DNA of 64,000 nucleotides, from NCBI RefSeq assembly GCF_000252995.1, contig NC_015761.1, forward strand, positions 4,278,001 to 4,342,000. The letters are read 5' to 3'. Shown in pieces: positions 51,025 to 59,443 of this stretch. A program made the position numbers and the translations under genes. Under the pieces are notes generated by a model. It was not told where the DNA came from. It saw only the letters and a list, made by a program, of their open reading frames with translations, and ran no database searches. This DNA is from Salmonella bongori NCTC 12419 (GTDB lineage: Bacteria > Pseudomonadota > Gammaproteobacteria > Enterobacterales > Enterobacteriaceae). Every line of letters starts with the position of its first letter. Position 1 is the stretch's first letter.

Positions 51025-51111
51025 GATATCGACTTTCAACGGAAAGAAAAACGGCAGGCCTGCGTCCTTTTTCAGACGCGGTAAGACAGAATGTCGTACA
51101 CACTGAACCAT
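51010..51111 (-). CDS. pyrL: pyrBI operon leader peptide PyrL
   Basis: 33 codons starting MVQCVRHSVLPRLKK and ending VDIKPLN; AGGAAAC precedes the ATG. The length matches the Salmonella leader peptide (E. coli has 44). A U-rich stretch coding Phe-Phe-Phe (residues 21-23) is the polymerase pause segment sensitive to UTP. The stop falls inside the attenuator stem. Confidence 0.93.
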   Translation of the reverse strand: MVQCVRHSVLPRLKKDAGLPFFFPLKVDIKPLN

Positions 51112-51136
51112 GTTTCCTCCCGGCAAATTGTCCGCG

Positions 51137-51164
51137 ATTATACTCAGCTCCGTTTTGGGATCAA
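51137..51164 (-). promoter_or_regulatory. pyrLBI promoter
   Basis: On the minus strand TTGATC (51159-51164), a 16-base spacer and TATAAT (51137-51142). It lies 26 bases upstream of the pyrL ATG and resembles the main E. coli pyrBI promoter. Confidence 0.85.
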
Positions 51165-51200
51165 GCGATTAATGCATGTTTTATCCATCGCAAACGGTTC

Positions 51201-51689
51201 TTATGAATGTAAATTCATTTTAAGTAAATAATTAATTTGTTTGTGCACCAGCGCCGTCCGTTGCACAACACGCGGTGCAACCCAGACAATACTGCTACCG
51301 GCAACGACACCGAGAATTTCCGGCAACGCGTGGTAATCCAGAATCCTTGCGACGGCGCGGCCATAGCCTGCTGCCGTATGGATAAGGATAAATTCGCTAT
51401 TATGTTCGACGCTGACCACCATTTCGGCTATCGAACGTCCGGCATCCGGCGACGGACGCCGCTGAGGATTTACGGAATAAATCTTTTGTCCCTTCGTATT
51501 TCTTATTTTTATTGCGCCAAGCAGCTTCAGCAGACGCGAAACCGTCGACTGGCTAATACCTTCAAAACCCTCATTGTGCAGATCGCGGCGTATTTCCTCC
51601 TGGGACAGGTAGCTTTTTTCGCTAATCAGGCGCTGACAAACCGCCAGTTGCTGTTGTTCTTTGGCGGAGTAATCATCGTATTCCTTCAT
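51201..51689 (-). CDS. ArgR-family regulator of the arginine deiminase region
   Basis: 162 residues with ArgR architecture: winged HTH (about 10-75, GISQSTVSRLLKLLGAIKIRN) and C-terminal hexamerisation/arginine domain (about 88-160). The arginine-binding Asp pair of ArgR (GDD, in E. coli 'TIAGDDT') is replaced by Ser-Ser in 'VVAGSSIVWV'. It lies downstream of the antiporter in the arginine deiminase cluster, on the same strand, with a 200-base gap. I recall this as STM4463 in Typhimurium, reported as an activator of the arginine deiminase genes. Not the housekeeping argR, which lies elsewhere. Confidence 0.88.
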   Translation of the reverse strand: MKEYDDYSAKEQQQLAVCQRLISEKSYLSQEEIRRDLHNEGFEGISQSTVSRLLKLLGAIKIRNTKGQKIYSVNPQRRPSPDAGRSIAEMVVSVEHNSEFILIHTAAGYGRAVARILDYHALPEILGVVAGSSIVWVAPRVVQRTALVHKQINYLLKMNLHS

Positions 51690-51822
51690 AAATGCACCTT
51701 AACTTTATTATTGATATCAATCGACTGGCGAAATTCATCACATTTGTCATATGGATTACGGATCAATCGGGCGGTTTTGCAGGAAACTGAGAAGTCGATC
51801 AAAAAAGGTAATGACGTTCCTG

Positions 51823-51888
51823 AGGGCGCTGCGCTTATCAGCCCTGGCGAGAAGCCATGATCCGGATAAAGCGCGTCGCCATCCGGCA
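51823..51888. repeat. REP elements between the ArgR paralogue and the antiporter gene
   Basis: TGAGGGCGCTGCGC...TATCAGCCCT and ATCCGGATAAAGCGCGTCGCCATCCGGC palindromes in the 200-base gap. The remaining 51690-51822 is AT-rich and should hold the promoter of the regulator gene. Confidence 0.75.
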
Positions 51889-51892
51889 GGCG

Positions 51893-53296
51893 TTACATCA
51901 TTGCCCCGATGCTCAGTACCGCCATATTCAGTACCGTCAGAATCAATAACAGCGGCGCGACCCATTTCAGATACCGGACATAGGGAACACGCGCGATTGC
52001 CAGGCCGCCCATCACCACAGCTGAGGTGGGAGTAATCAGGTTTACAATTCCGGAGGCCGACTGATACGCCGTTACGACTAAATCTCGCTGTACGTGGGCA
52101 AAATCCGCCAATGGCGCCATAATCGGCATCGTCAATACCGCAAGTCCGGAAGACGAAGGCACCAGGAAGGAGAGCAAGACTTCCAGCCAGTAGGTCACGT
52201 TAATGAAAATGGTGGTGGAGAGGCCGGAAACCAGATTTTCCGCGCTGTGCAAAATGGTATGGGTAATCATCCCGTTATCCATCACCACCACAATGCCGCG
52301 AGCGATACCAATAATCAGCGCCACGCCGAGCAAATCCCGGGCGCCGTCGATAAAAGTTCTGGTGAACGCCTCCTCACCCATCCTTGTCATCACGCCGACA
52401 ATGATTGCTGCTGCCAGAAAGACGCCGGAGATCTCTGCCATCCACCAGCCGAGCACCGCTACACCGTAAATCATCACCGCGAAAGAGGCCGCGAAGATCA
52501 GCAGTACCCATTTTCGGGTTGCCGTGAATTCCAGTAGCGTACTGGAGCGGTTACCGAGAAAATGGGCGCGGTTCTCCTCCATTTTATCCGCCACGATGGA
52601 CAACTCAGGATGAGCGCGTACTTTACGCGCATAGCGCATCACCCAAACGACGCACAGCACGTAGCCTATGATGAGTAACAAAACGCGCATCAGCATTCCC
52701 TGGGTGAAAGGGATGCCAGCGGCGTTGGCGGCAATCACCGTGGCGAAAGGGTTGATGGTCGAACCGAGCGTACCTATCCCCGCGCCGAGCAGTACGGTCG
52801 CCGCCGCCACCAGTGGATCAAAGCGGGCCGCCATCATCACCGGCACCAGCAGCGTATAAAAGGGTAGCGACTCCTCCGCCATCCCATAAATAGTGCCGCC
52901 TGCGGCGAACAGCGCCATTAGAATAGGGATCATCCACTCCTCTTTGCCGTTGAGCCTGACCGTTACCCGCTCAATACCGGCATCAATCGCTCCTGTTTTA
53001 TTCACCACGCCCAGAAAGCCACCGATAATTAAGACGAACAGCGCGACATCAATGGCGCCGGCGGTATAGGTTTCGTGGTTATACAGACCGTCAATTGGCG
53101 CCAGCAACACGGCAGTAATCCCCTGCGGGTGCGCGGTAACGGGCGCATAGGTTCCCGCCACCGGGACCTCTTTTCCCAGCGTGGCGTTCATCGCCATTTG
53201 GTATTTTCCCGCTGGCACAATCCAGGTCATCACCGCGACCAGGGCAATAAGAATAAACAGGATGGTATAAGCGGTGGGAAATTTAAATTTACCCAT
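51893..53296 (-). CDS. YfcC-family carrier of the arginine deiminase operon
   Basis: 467 residues with about 12 membrane segments, YfcC/ArcD-like (C4-dicarboxylate and basic amino acid carrier superfamily). Hallmarks: 'PAGKYQ' in the first periplasmic loop, 'GMAEESLPFYTLLVPVMMAA' (about 138-157), 'GSTINPFATVIAANAAGIPF' and 'LVPSSSGLAVLTMPIMAPLAD', the hairpin loops of this fold. By position it should exchange arginine for ornithine or export ornithine. ATG 53296 has AGGAG eight bases upstream and is preferred over the ATG seven codons earlier. Confidence 0.88.
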   Translation of the reverse strand: MGKFKFPTAYTILFILIALVAVMTWIVPAGKYQMAMNATLGKEVPVAGTYAPVTAHPQGITAVLLAPIDGLYNHETYTAGAIDVALFVLIIGGFLGVVNKTGAIDAGIERVTVRLNGKEEWMIPILMALFAAGGTIYGMAEESLPFYTLLVPVMMAARFDPLVAAATVLLGAGIGTLGSTINPFATVIAANAAGIPFTQGMLMRVLLLIIGYVLCVVWVMRYARKVRAHPELSIVADKMEENRAHFLGNRSSTLLEFTATRKWVLLIFAASFAVMIYGVAVLGWWMAEISGVFLAAAIIVGVMTRMGEEAFTRTFIDGARDLLGVALIIGIARGIVVVMDNGMITHTILHSAENLVSGLSTTIFINVTYWLEVLLSFLVPSSSGLAVLTMPIMAPLADFAHVQRDLVVTAYQSASGIVNLITPTSAVVMGGLAIARVPYVRYLKWVAPLLLILTVLNMAVLSIGAMM

Positions 53297-53351
53297 GATG
53301 TTTTCTCCTGATATCACGGATAAGCGCCGCGAGGGCGCCTATCCTGTGGGA

Positions 53352-54356
53352 TTAGTCGCCGAGCGTCGCCACCATGACCGCTTTGATGGTGTGCATCCGG
53401 TTTTCCGCTTCATCGAAGACTACCGAGCCTGCGGACTCGAACACCTCTTCCGTGACTTCCAGCCCTTTCAGGCCGTAAGCCATTTCGATTTCGCGTCCCA
53501 CTTTGGTGTGTTCGTTATGGAAGGCGGGCAGGCAATGCATAAACTTCACGTCAGGATTACCGGTAGCCTCTACTACCTGCTGGTTAACCTGGTATGGCGT
53601 CATCAGACTGACGCGATCCGCCCAGGCTTCTTTGGGCTCTCCCATTGAGACCCAGACGTCGGTATAGAGAAAATCCACGCCGTGAACGCCGTCTTCTACG
53701 CTCTCCGTTAAGGTGATGCGAGCCCCGGTAACGCTGGCGATTTCTCTGCACTGCGCCACCAGTGAGGCGTCTGGCCAAAAGGACTTCGGCGCGATCAGGC
53801 GAATATCCATGCCCATCTTCGCCGCGCCTACCATCAGCGAATTGCCCATGTTATTGCGTGCATCGCCCAGATAGGCGAAGCTTATCTCGGGCAGTGTTTT
53901 ACCCGACGCATGCTCTAACATGGTCATTAAATCTGCCAGAATTTGCGTCGGGTGAAATTCATCCGTCAGGCCGTTCCACACAGGCACGCCAGCGTATTGC
54001 CCCAGTTCTTCTACAATCTGCTGACCGAAGCCCCGGTATTCGATACCGTCATACATGCGTCCCAGTACGCGCGCGGTGTCTTTCATGGATTCCTTATGGC
54101 CAATTTGCGATCCGCCTGGTCCGAGATAGGTCACCTGTGCCCCCTGGTCGAAGGCGGCGACTTCAAACGCGCAGCGGGTGCGGGTAGATGTTTTTTCAAA
54201 AATCAGCGCGATGTTTTTGCCAGTCAGTGTTTGTTTTTCACGTCCCGCTTTTTTAGCGGCTTTTAGCTCGATCGCCAGATCGATCAGGTACTGGATTTCC
54301 GCTGGGGTGTAGTCAAGAAGCTTCAGAAAGTTGCGATTTTTTAAGTTAACAGTCAT
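53352..54356 (-). CDS. arcB: Catabolic ornithine carbamoyltransferase
   Basis: 334 residues. Carbamoyl-phosphate motif 'FEKTSTRTRCAFEVAA' (about 53-68), 'HPTQILADLMT' (about 134-144) and the ornithine loop 'MHCLPAFHNEHTKVG' (about 272-286). It converts citrulline and phosphate to ornithine and carbamoyl phosphate in the deiminase pathway. A close paralogue of ArgI encoded at 57796-58803, but context assigns it the catabolic role. ATG 54356 (MTVNLKNRN) has AAGGACATTC upstream. A REP element separates it from arcC. Confidence 0.93.
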   Translation of the reverse strand: MTVNLKNRNFLKLLDYTPAEIQYLIDLAIELKAAKKAGREKQTLTGKNIALIFEKTSTRTRCAFEVAAFDQGAQVTYLGPGGSQIGHKESMKDTARVLGRMYDGIEYRGFGQQIVEELGQYAGVPVWNGLTDEFHPTQILADLMTMLEHASGKTLPEISFAYLGDARNNMGNSLMVGAAKMGMDIRLIAPKSFWPDASLVAQCREIASVTGARITLTESVEDGVHGVDFLYTDVWVSMGEPKEAWADRVSLMTPYQVNQQVVEATGNPDVKFMHCLPAFHNEHTKVGREIEMAYGLKGLEVTEEVFESAGSVVFDEAENRMHTIKAVMVATLGD

Positions 54357-54370
54357 GAGAATGTCCTTTA

Positions 54371-54403
54371 TGTAGGCCGGATAAGGCGAAGCCGCCATCC
54401 GGC
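54371..54403. repeat. REP element inside the arginine deiminase operon
   Basis: GTAGGCCGGATAAGGCGAAGC with GCCATCCGGC, placed between arcC and arcB. Such an internal REP can protect the upstream arcA-arcC message and lower distal expression. Confidence 0.85.
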
Positions 54404-54413
54404 AAAAAAAGCC

Positions 54414-55346
54414 CTAAGCGTTAGCGTCGGCGGTTTCGGGGCGGATGAGGGTGCCTTTCTCACCGGCAAGGATGGCCTGGCCATCTGCCAGCGAGCCGAT
54501 GCCGGCAATGCCACGACAGTGGCTGACAAACCCGGCGCAGGCGGTCACTTTCGGGCCCATTGATCCGGCGTCGAATTGCATTTCACGAAGAAGTTCCGGC
54601 GTAACCTGCGCCAGCGGGCGCTGGGTAGGTTTGCCCCAGTCGAGATACACCGCGTCGGCATCGGTCAGAATGAGCAGCGCGTCGGCGTGAATTTGGCTGG
54701 CAAGCAGGGCGGCAGAAAGGTCTTTGTCGATCACCGCTTCGATACCGTGGTAGCCATCGGCCTTTTCCACGACCGGTACGCCGCCGCCGCCGTTGCAGAT
54801 CACCAGATGATCGCGGCTAATCAGCGTGCGGATCGCATCGTTTTCCACAATACGTTTAGGCTGTGGGGACGGCACAACGCGGCGCAAAGCATTACCATCA
54901 GCCTTAAATTCCCAGCCTTTTTCCGCCTGTAGCACGCGAGCCTGCGGTTCGTCGTAAATCGGTCCGATGTATTTGGTGGGATTCCGGAATGCCGGGTCGT
55001 TGGCATCAACTTCGACCTGGGTGAGCAGGACGCTGATTTCACGTTCCGGCAACTGATTTTTCAGCGCCTGTTGCAGCATATAGCCAATCATTCCCTGGCT
55101 TTCCGCGCCGAGGATATCGAGCGGATAGGGCATCACACTGGCGTAGGCGCTGTTTTGTAGCGCCAGCAGTCCCACCTGCGGGCCGTTACCGTGTACTAAC
55201 ACCACGCGCCATTGCTGGGTCAGTTGGGCGATAGTTTTCGCCGCCAGTTCGATATTTTTACGCTGGATATCCGCTTCCAACGGCTCGCCGCGTTTAAGTA
55301 GCGCATTGCCGCCCAGGGCGACGACCAGTGTGCGTTTGTTTTCCAT
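54414..55346 (-). CDS. arcC: Carbamate kinase
   Basis: 310 residues, amino-acid-kinase fold. N-terminal 'VVALGGNALLKRGE' (about 7-20), 'VHGNGPQVGLLALQN' (about 45-59) and 'VICNGGGGVPVV' (about 195-206). It makes ATP from carbamoyl phosphate, the energy-yielding last step. ATG 55346 (MENKRTLVV) sits after AGGAGACGTT and starts ten bases past the arcA stop. Typhimurium equivalent is STM4466 as I recall. Confidence 0.94.
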   Translation of the reverse strand: MENKRTLVVALGGNALLKRGEPLEADIQRKNIELAAKTIAQLTQQWRVVLVHGNGPQVGLLALQNSAYASVMPYPLDILGAESQGMIGYMLQQALKNQLPEREISVLLTQVEVDANDPAFRNPTKYIGPIYDEPQARVLQAEKGWEFKADGNALRRVVPSPQPKRIVENDAIRTLISRDHLVICNGGGGVPVVEKADGYHGIEAVIDKDLSAALLASQIHADALLILTDADAVYLDWGKPTQRPLAQVTPELLREMQFDAGSMGPKVTACAGFVSHCRGIAGIGSLADGQAILAGEKGTLIRPETADANA

Positions 55347-55356
55347 AACGTCTCCT

Positions 55357-56577
55357 TTAAATACCATCGCGTTCCAGTGGGCAGCTCATGCAGCGTGCGC
55401 CCCCGCGCCCGCGGCCCAGTTCATCGCCGGGAATGGGAAGGACGGTAATGCCGGCTTTATCGTATTTTTCGTTGGTCCAGATGTTGCGCTCGTAACCCAC
55501 GACCACGCCGGGACGCAGGGTGAGCACGTTGTTGGCGTCGTTCCACTGTTCACGCTCGGCTTCAAACGCGTCACCGCCCGTCGTGATTAAGCGCACTTGA
55601 TCGATGCCGAGCGCTTTTTCAATGGCGTGAACCAGAGTGCTTTCCTGAGTTCGCTTCAAACCGCCGCGTCCGTCCGGCGTCAGGGTCCAGCACTGAACGT
55701 CCGGGCGAACCACTTCCGGGTAGACGGAGAAGGTGTCGATATCGATGTGGGTCATCACGGTGTCGAGGTGCATACAGGAGCGATGTTTTGGCAGTTCAAC
55801 GGCAATCACCCGTTCCGCCTGACGATGTTTAAATAATGCTTGCGCAAGAAATTCGATGCCCTGCGGCGTCGTGCGTTCAGACATGCCAATCAGTACCGCG
55901 CCACGACCAATGACCAGCACATCACCGCCCTCTAAGGTGGCGTGGTCGTAATTAATGTTTTCGTCACCAAAATATTTAATAAAATCACCGTCCGAGAATT
56001 GTGGATGCCAGCGATAAATAGCGCGTAAATTATTGGTCTCACGCTGGCGAGCAGGTTTTGCCATTGGGTTAATTGAGACGCCGTTATATATCCAGCAGGA
56101 TGTGTCGCGGGTAAACAGGTGGTTCGGTAATGGCTTCATAATAAAGTCATTAATATCGTGAGTATCGACTACCATATTTTTTATGGAAGCGGGTATTTCG
56201 CCATAGGTCAAACCGCCGCTTAAATGACGAGCCAGTTCACGGTGCGGCATATCGGCCAGCCAGGCGCGAATATCTGCGGCGAATGTCGGCCCAAGACGGT
56301 AATCGGAAATTTGCGTATCCAGCAGCCAGGTTTTGGCGTCAGCCACATCCAGCGTTTGGGTGAGCAGGTCGGTTAACAGCAACACTTCAACACCTTGCTG
56401 GCGCAGCGTGTTGGCAAAAATATCATGCTCTTCGCCGGCGCGCTCTACGGATAATACATCGTCAAAAAGCAATTCCTGACAATTTGAAGGGGTAAGCCTT
56501 TTCAGGCTGAGATTGGGACGATGCAGCATTACGCTGCGTAATTGACCGATTTCAGAACCGACAAAATGCTTTTCCAT
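55357..56577 (-). CDS. arcA: Arginine deiminase
   Basis: 406 residues. Active-site groups of the guanidino-modifying fold are present: 'FTRDTSCWI' (about 165-173), 'TLEGGDVLVIGRG' (about 218-230), 'HLDTVMTHIDIDTFS' (His about 276) and the nucleophile Cys in 'GRGGARCMSCPLERDGI' at the C-terminus. It converts arginine to citrulline and ammonia. Of two tandem ATGs the second (56577) is spaced better from AAAAGG. First gene of arcA-arcC-arcB-carrier. A CRP-type site lies about 125 bases upstream. Confidence 0.94.
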   Translation of the reverse strand: MEKHFVGSEIGQLRSVMLHRPNLSLKRLTPSNCQELLFDDVLSVERAGEEHDIFANTLRQQGVEVLLLTDLLTQTLDVADAKTWLLDTQISDYRLGPTFAADIRAWLADMPHRELARHLSGGLTYGEIPASIKNMVVDTHDINDFIMKPLPNHLFTRDTSCWIYNGVSINPMAKPARQRETNNLRAIYRWHPQFSDGDFIKYFGDENINYDHATLEGGDVLVIGRGAVLIGMSERTTPQGIEFLAQALFKHRQAERVIAVELPKHRSCMHLDTVMTHIDIDTFSVYPEVVRPDVQCWTLTPDGRGGLKRTQESTLVHAIEKALGIDQVRLITTGGDAFEAEREQWNDANNVLTLRPGVVVGYERNIWTNEKYDKAGITVLPIPGDELGRGRGGARCMSCPLERDGI

Positions 56578-56700
56578 CATTATACCTTTTACATAATTTC
56601 AAGAATAAAGAAGGAGTGGCTGCAAATATTTAGCGTGCTTGCAGTCGCGGCGTTTCAGTTAATTTCGGGAGCAATCATTGAATTTTATTTGAACTGTTAA

Positions 56701-56716
56701 TGTGATGAGATTCACA
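56701..56716. promoter_or_regulatory. CRP-type (possibly CRP/FNR) site upstream of arcA
   Basis: TGTGATGAGATTCACA is a perfect TGTGA-N6-TCACA dyad. Read on the minus strand, an overlapping TTGAT-GTGA-ATCTC matches 8 of 10 FNR bases. Deiminase operons elsewhere are under anaerobic and carbon control, so either protein is plausible. A half ARG-box-like segment (AAATTCAATG, minus strand) lies at about 56677-56686. Confidence 0.65.
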
Positions 56717-57251
56717 TCAATTAAGGGATGTTATTTTTGTTATTTAATATATGAGTTAGCTCAGAGAAATTGAAAAAATAATAAAGTATTAAATGAATCA
56801 CTACGCAACAATACGTTTTGTTATTTTTTATTGTTAATTATTTGTTTATTTTATAAAATATCATATTAATCCTAAACTATTGAAAAATAATAAATAATTT
56901 TCAAGAAATGCATAGCTATGCGTGAGAGCGCTTTTATTATCCGAAACGTGTCGAGTATTTAAAAATAACTATGGAAATAAAAGCGAATTATGCAGGGATC
57001 ATGAATTGTGATCAATAAAACGTTTTTATGTTAAATGTTTTAATATCAAGAGGTTATTAGCAATGGTAATCCGGAGTCGCCCAACTTTATGCATAGGTGC
57101 TGCATAAAATTGGGTAGACTATTAACAAAATATAAACACTGCTGGCGATAAACATGCGCTGACGCAAAGTCGATGAGAGTAAGGATAGTATGGCAGCCAT
57201 TTTTCTCGTATAAATAGAAAACTAAAACGGTGTTTTAACTAAGGGGAAAGG
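56717..57251. other. Long AT-rich gap between arcA and tabA
   Basis: No coding frame is supported. Besides poly-A/T tracts (56760-56900) that would be intrinsically bent, it has a 12-bp perfect palindrome GCATAGCTATGC (56910-56921) and an inverted repeat TTTATGCA-N7-TGCATAAA (57086-57108). The latter part must contain the tabA promoter. Confidence 0.5.
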
Positions 57252-57704
57252 ATGATTGTTGGTAATATTGAATACCTGGGGTACGGGCTGCCGGCGGTGC
57301 TGCGCCAGGCCATTGAGCATATCAAAACGCATGTCGTGGCAACGACCGCGCCAGGTAAGTATGAGATTGACGGTGACCGGCTGTTTTATATGATTTCTGA
57401 AAATATGACGGAACCGGGCGAATCGCGTAGCGCAGAGTACCACGCTCGTTATCTTGATATTCAGATCGTACTACAGGGTCAGGAAGGGATGACATTCAGT
57501 ACCCAGCCTGCCGGGACGCCGCATACCGACTGGCTGGCGGACAAAGATATCGCGTTTTTACCCGCGAGCATTGGGGAGAAAACCGTCATTCTGAACAAAG
57601 GCGACTTCGTCGTGTTTTACCCCGGTGAAGTGCATAAGCCGCTATGCGCGGTGGGAGAACCGGCGCGGGTGCGTAAAGCCGTCGTGAAAATGCTGATGGC
57701 GTAA
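57252..57704 (+). CDS. tabA: YhcH/YjgK/YiaL-family protein TabA
   Basis: 150 residues, cupin-like DUF386 fold. Metal-binding candidates lie in 'EYHARYLDIQIVLQGQEGM' (about 62-80) and 'DFVVFYPGEVHKPLCAVG' (about 118-135). E. coli TabA (YjgK) influences biofilm dispersal and toxin-antitoxin phenotypes; biochemical function is not settled. Relatives act near sialic acid and sugar isomerisation genes. AGGGGAAAGG precedes the ATG. Convergent with argI. Confidence 0.92.
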   Translation: MIVGNIEYLGYGLPAVLRQAIEHIKTHVVATTAPGKYEIDGDRLFYMISENMTEPGESRSAEYHARYLDIQIVLQGQEGMTFSTQPAGTPHTDWLADKDIAFLPASIGEKTVILNKGDFVVFYPGEVHKPLCAVGEPARVRKAVVKMLMA

Positions 57705-57745
57705 TTTTGTGTGCGGGATGGGGGTTGGTCTGCGCGTTGCTATTT

Positions 57746-57785
57746 TGTAAGCCGGATAAGACGCACAAGTGTCATCATCCGGCAT
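57746..57785. repeat. REP element between tabA and argI
   Basis: GTAAGCCGGATAAGACGC with TCATCATCCGGCATC forms a REP-type palindrome between convergent stop codons. Confidence 0.8.
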
Positions 57786-57795
57786 CATAAGGTTA

Positions 57796-58803
57796 TTATT
57801 CTTTAGACAATGTCGCGACCATCACCGCTTTGATGGTATGCATTCGGTTTTCCGCTTCATCAAACACAATACTGGCCGCAGACTCAAAGACTTCATCGGT
57901 CACCTCCATCCCGCCGTGTAAACCATACTCTTCGGCCATTTTTTTGCCGAGCGTGGTTTCGTCATCATGGAATGCAGGCAGGCAATGCAGGAACTTAACC
58001 TGCGGATTGCCGGTTAGCGCCATCATCTGGCTGTTTACCTGATAGTCACGCAGCAGGGCAATACGCTCCGCCCATTTCTCTTTGGGTTCGCCCATTGAAA
58101 CCCACACATCAGTGTAGATAAAATCCGCACCTTTTACGCCTGCCGCGATGTTTTCAGTCAACGTGACGGCGCCGCCGTTTTTTTCCGCCATGGCACGGCA
58201 TTCCGCAACTAAAGCGGCATCTGGCCAACAGGCTTTCGGCGCGACCAGACGGAGATCCAGCCCGGTTAACGCGGCGGCTTCCAGCATGGAGTTACCCATG
58301 TTATTGCGCGCATCACCGGCGTAAACCAGCGTCATTTCATTAAAGGCTTTACCCGGCAAATGTTCCTGCATCGTGAGCAGGTCTGCCAGTAACTGCGTCG
58401 GATGAAACTCATCGGTTAAACCATTCCACACCGGCACGCCGGAATATTCCGCCAACGTTTCAACGATCTCCTGGCCATACCCACGATACTGAATACCGTC
58501 AAACATGCGGCCCAGGACGCGGGCGGTATCTTTGATAGACTCTTTATGGCCGATTTGGCTGCCGCTGGAACCCAGATAGGTCACGCGCGCACCCTGATCG
58601 TAGGCGGCAACTTCGAAAGAGCATCGTGTCCGGGTAGAGTCTTTTTCGAAGATGAGCGCAATATTTTTGCCAGTCAGTTTTTGTTCTTCTTGACCGTTTT
58701 TTTTATCAGCTTTCAGTTTAGCGGCGAGTTGCAGCAGCGTGGTGAGTTCGCTGGCGGTAAAGTCCAGTAATTTTAAGAAAGGTTTCTGATAGAGCGTAGA
58801 CAT
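57796..58803 (-). CDS. argI: Anabolic ornithine carbamoyltransferase
   Basis: 335 residues. 'FEKDSTRTRCSFEVAA' (about 52-67), 'HPTQLLADLLT' (about 133-143) and 'LHCLPAFHDDETTLG' (about 271-285). It makes citrulline for arginine synthesis. Directly upstream are two ARG boxes spaced by three bases, marking ArgR-repressed biosynthetic control, in contrast to the arcB paralogue. Sequence and location (next to rraB) match E. coli argI. Confidence 0.96.
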   Translation of the reverse strand: MSTLYQKPFLKLLDFTASELTTLLQLAAKLKADKKNGQEEQKLTGKNIALIFEKDSTRTRCSFEVAAYDQGARVTYLGSSGSQIGHKESIKDTARVLGRMFDGIQYRGYGQEIVETLAEYSGVPVWNGLTDEFHPTQLLADLLTMQEHLPGKAFNEMTLVYAGDARNNMGNSMLEAAALTGLDLRLVAPKACWPDAALVAECRAMAEKNGGAVTLTENIAAGVKGADFIYTDVWVSMGEPKEKWAERIALLRDYQVNSQMMALTGNPQVKFLHCLPAFHDDETTLGKKMAEEYGLHGGMEVTDEVFESAASIVFDEAENRMHTIKAVMVATLSKE

Positions 58804-58830
58804 ACTTCCCTCACATGGCTTAGGCCTCTT

Positions 58831-58869
58831 GTTGAATTAAAATTCACTTTATATGGATGATTATTCATT
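58831..58869. promoter_or_regulatory. Tandem ARG boxes of argI
   Basis: Box 1 GTTGAATTAAAATTCACT (58831-58848) and box 2 TATGGATGATTATTCATT (58852-58869) fit TNTGAATWWWWATTCANW with one and two mismatches. The 3-base spacer is the standard ArgR hexamer arrangement. Confidence 0.93.
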
Positions 58870-58967
58870 TGCAACTCTGTTTGATAAAACTTTTCCACAA
58901 AGGTGGAGGCAACGTCGGCGGTGTGTGACAATAAGAGTATCGGCAGGACATCTATGAGGAATGAGCT

Positions 58968-59384
58968 ATGGCAAACCCGGAATTACTGGAAGAGCAGCGT
59001 GAAGAAACGCGGTTAATTATTGAGGAGTTACTCGAGGACGGCAGCGATCCGGACGCACTGTACACTATCGAGCATCACCTTTCCGCCGACGATTTCGAAA
59101 CGCTGGAAAAAGCAGCGGTAGAGGCCTTTAAACTCGGCTATGAAGTGACGGAGCCGGAAGAGCTGGAAGTGGAGGAGGGCGATACGGTTATTTGTTGCGA
59201 CATTCTCAGCGAGTGCGCGTTGAACGCCGAACTCATCGACGCTCAGGTTGAGCAACTGATGAACCTGGCGGAAAAATATGAGGTGGAATACGACGGCTGG
59301 GGAACCTATTTCGAAGACCCTAACGGCGAAGAGGGCGATGACGACGACTATGTCGATGAAGACGACGACGGCGTGCGCCACTAA
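58968..59384 (+). CDS. rraB: Ribonuclease E inhibitor RraB
   Basis: 138-residue acidic protein (YjgD). A central alpha/beta domain is followed by a very acidic tail, GEEGDDDDYVDEDDDG, near the C-terminus. RraB binds the C-terminal half of RNase E and changes degradosome activity (literature). It starts MANPELLEEQREETRLI after GAGGAATGAGCT. Divergent from argI, and miaE follows after 59 bases. Confidence 0.95.
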   Translation: MANPELLEEQREETRLIIEELLEDGSDPDALYTIEHHLSADDFETLEKAAVEAFKLGYEVTEPEELEVEEGDTVICCDILSECALNAELIDAQVEQLMNLAEKYEVEYDGWGTYFEDPNGEEGDDDDYVDEDDDGVRH

Positions 59385-59443
59385 AGCCATGTAGTATTAC
59401 GGTACGGCAGCATTTGCTGTCGTATTTTTTCAACAGGTTACGT

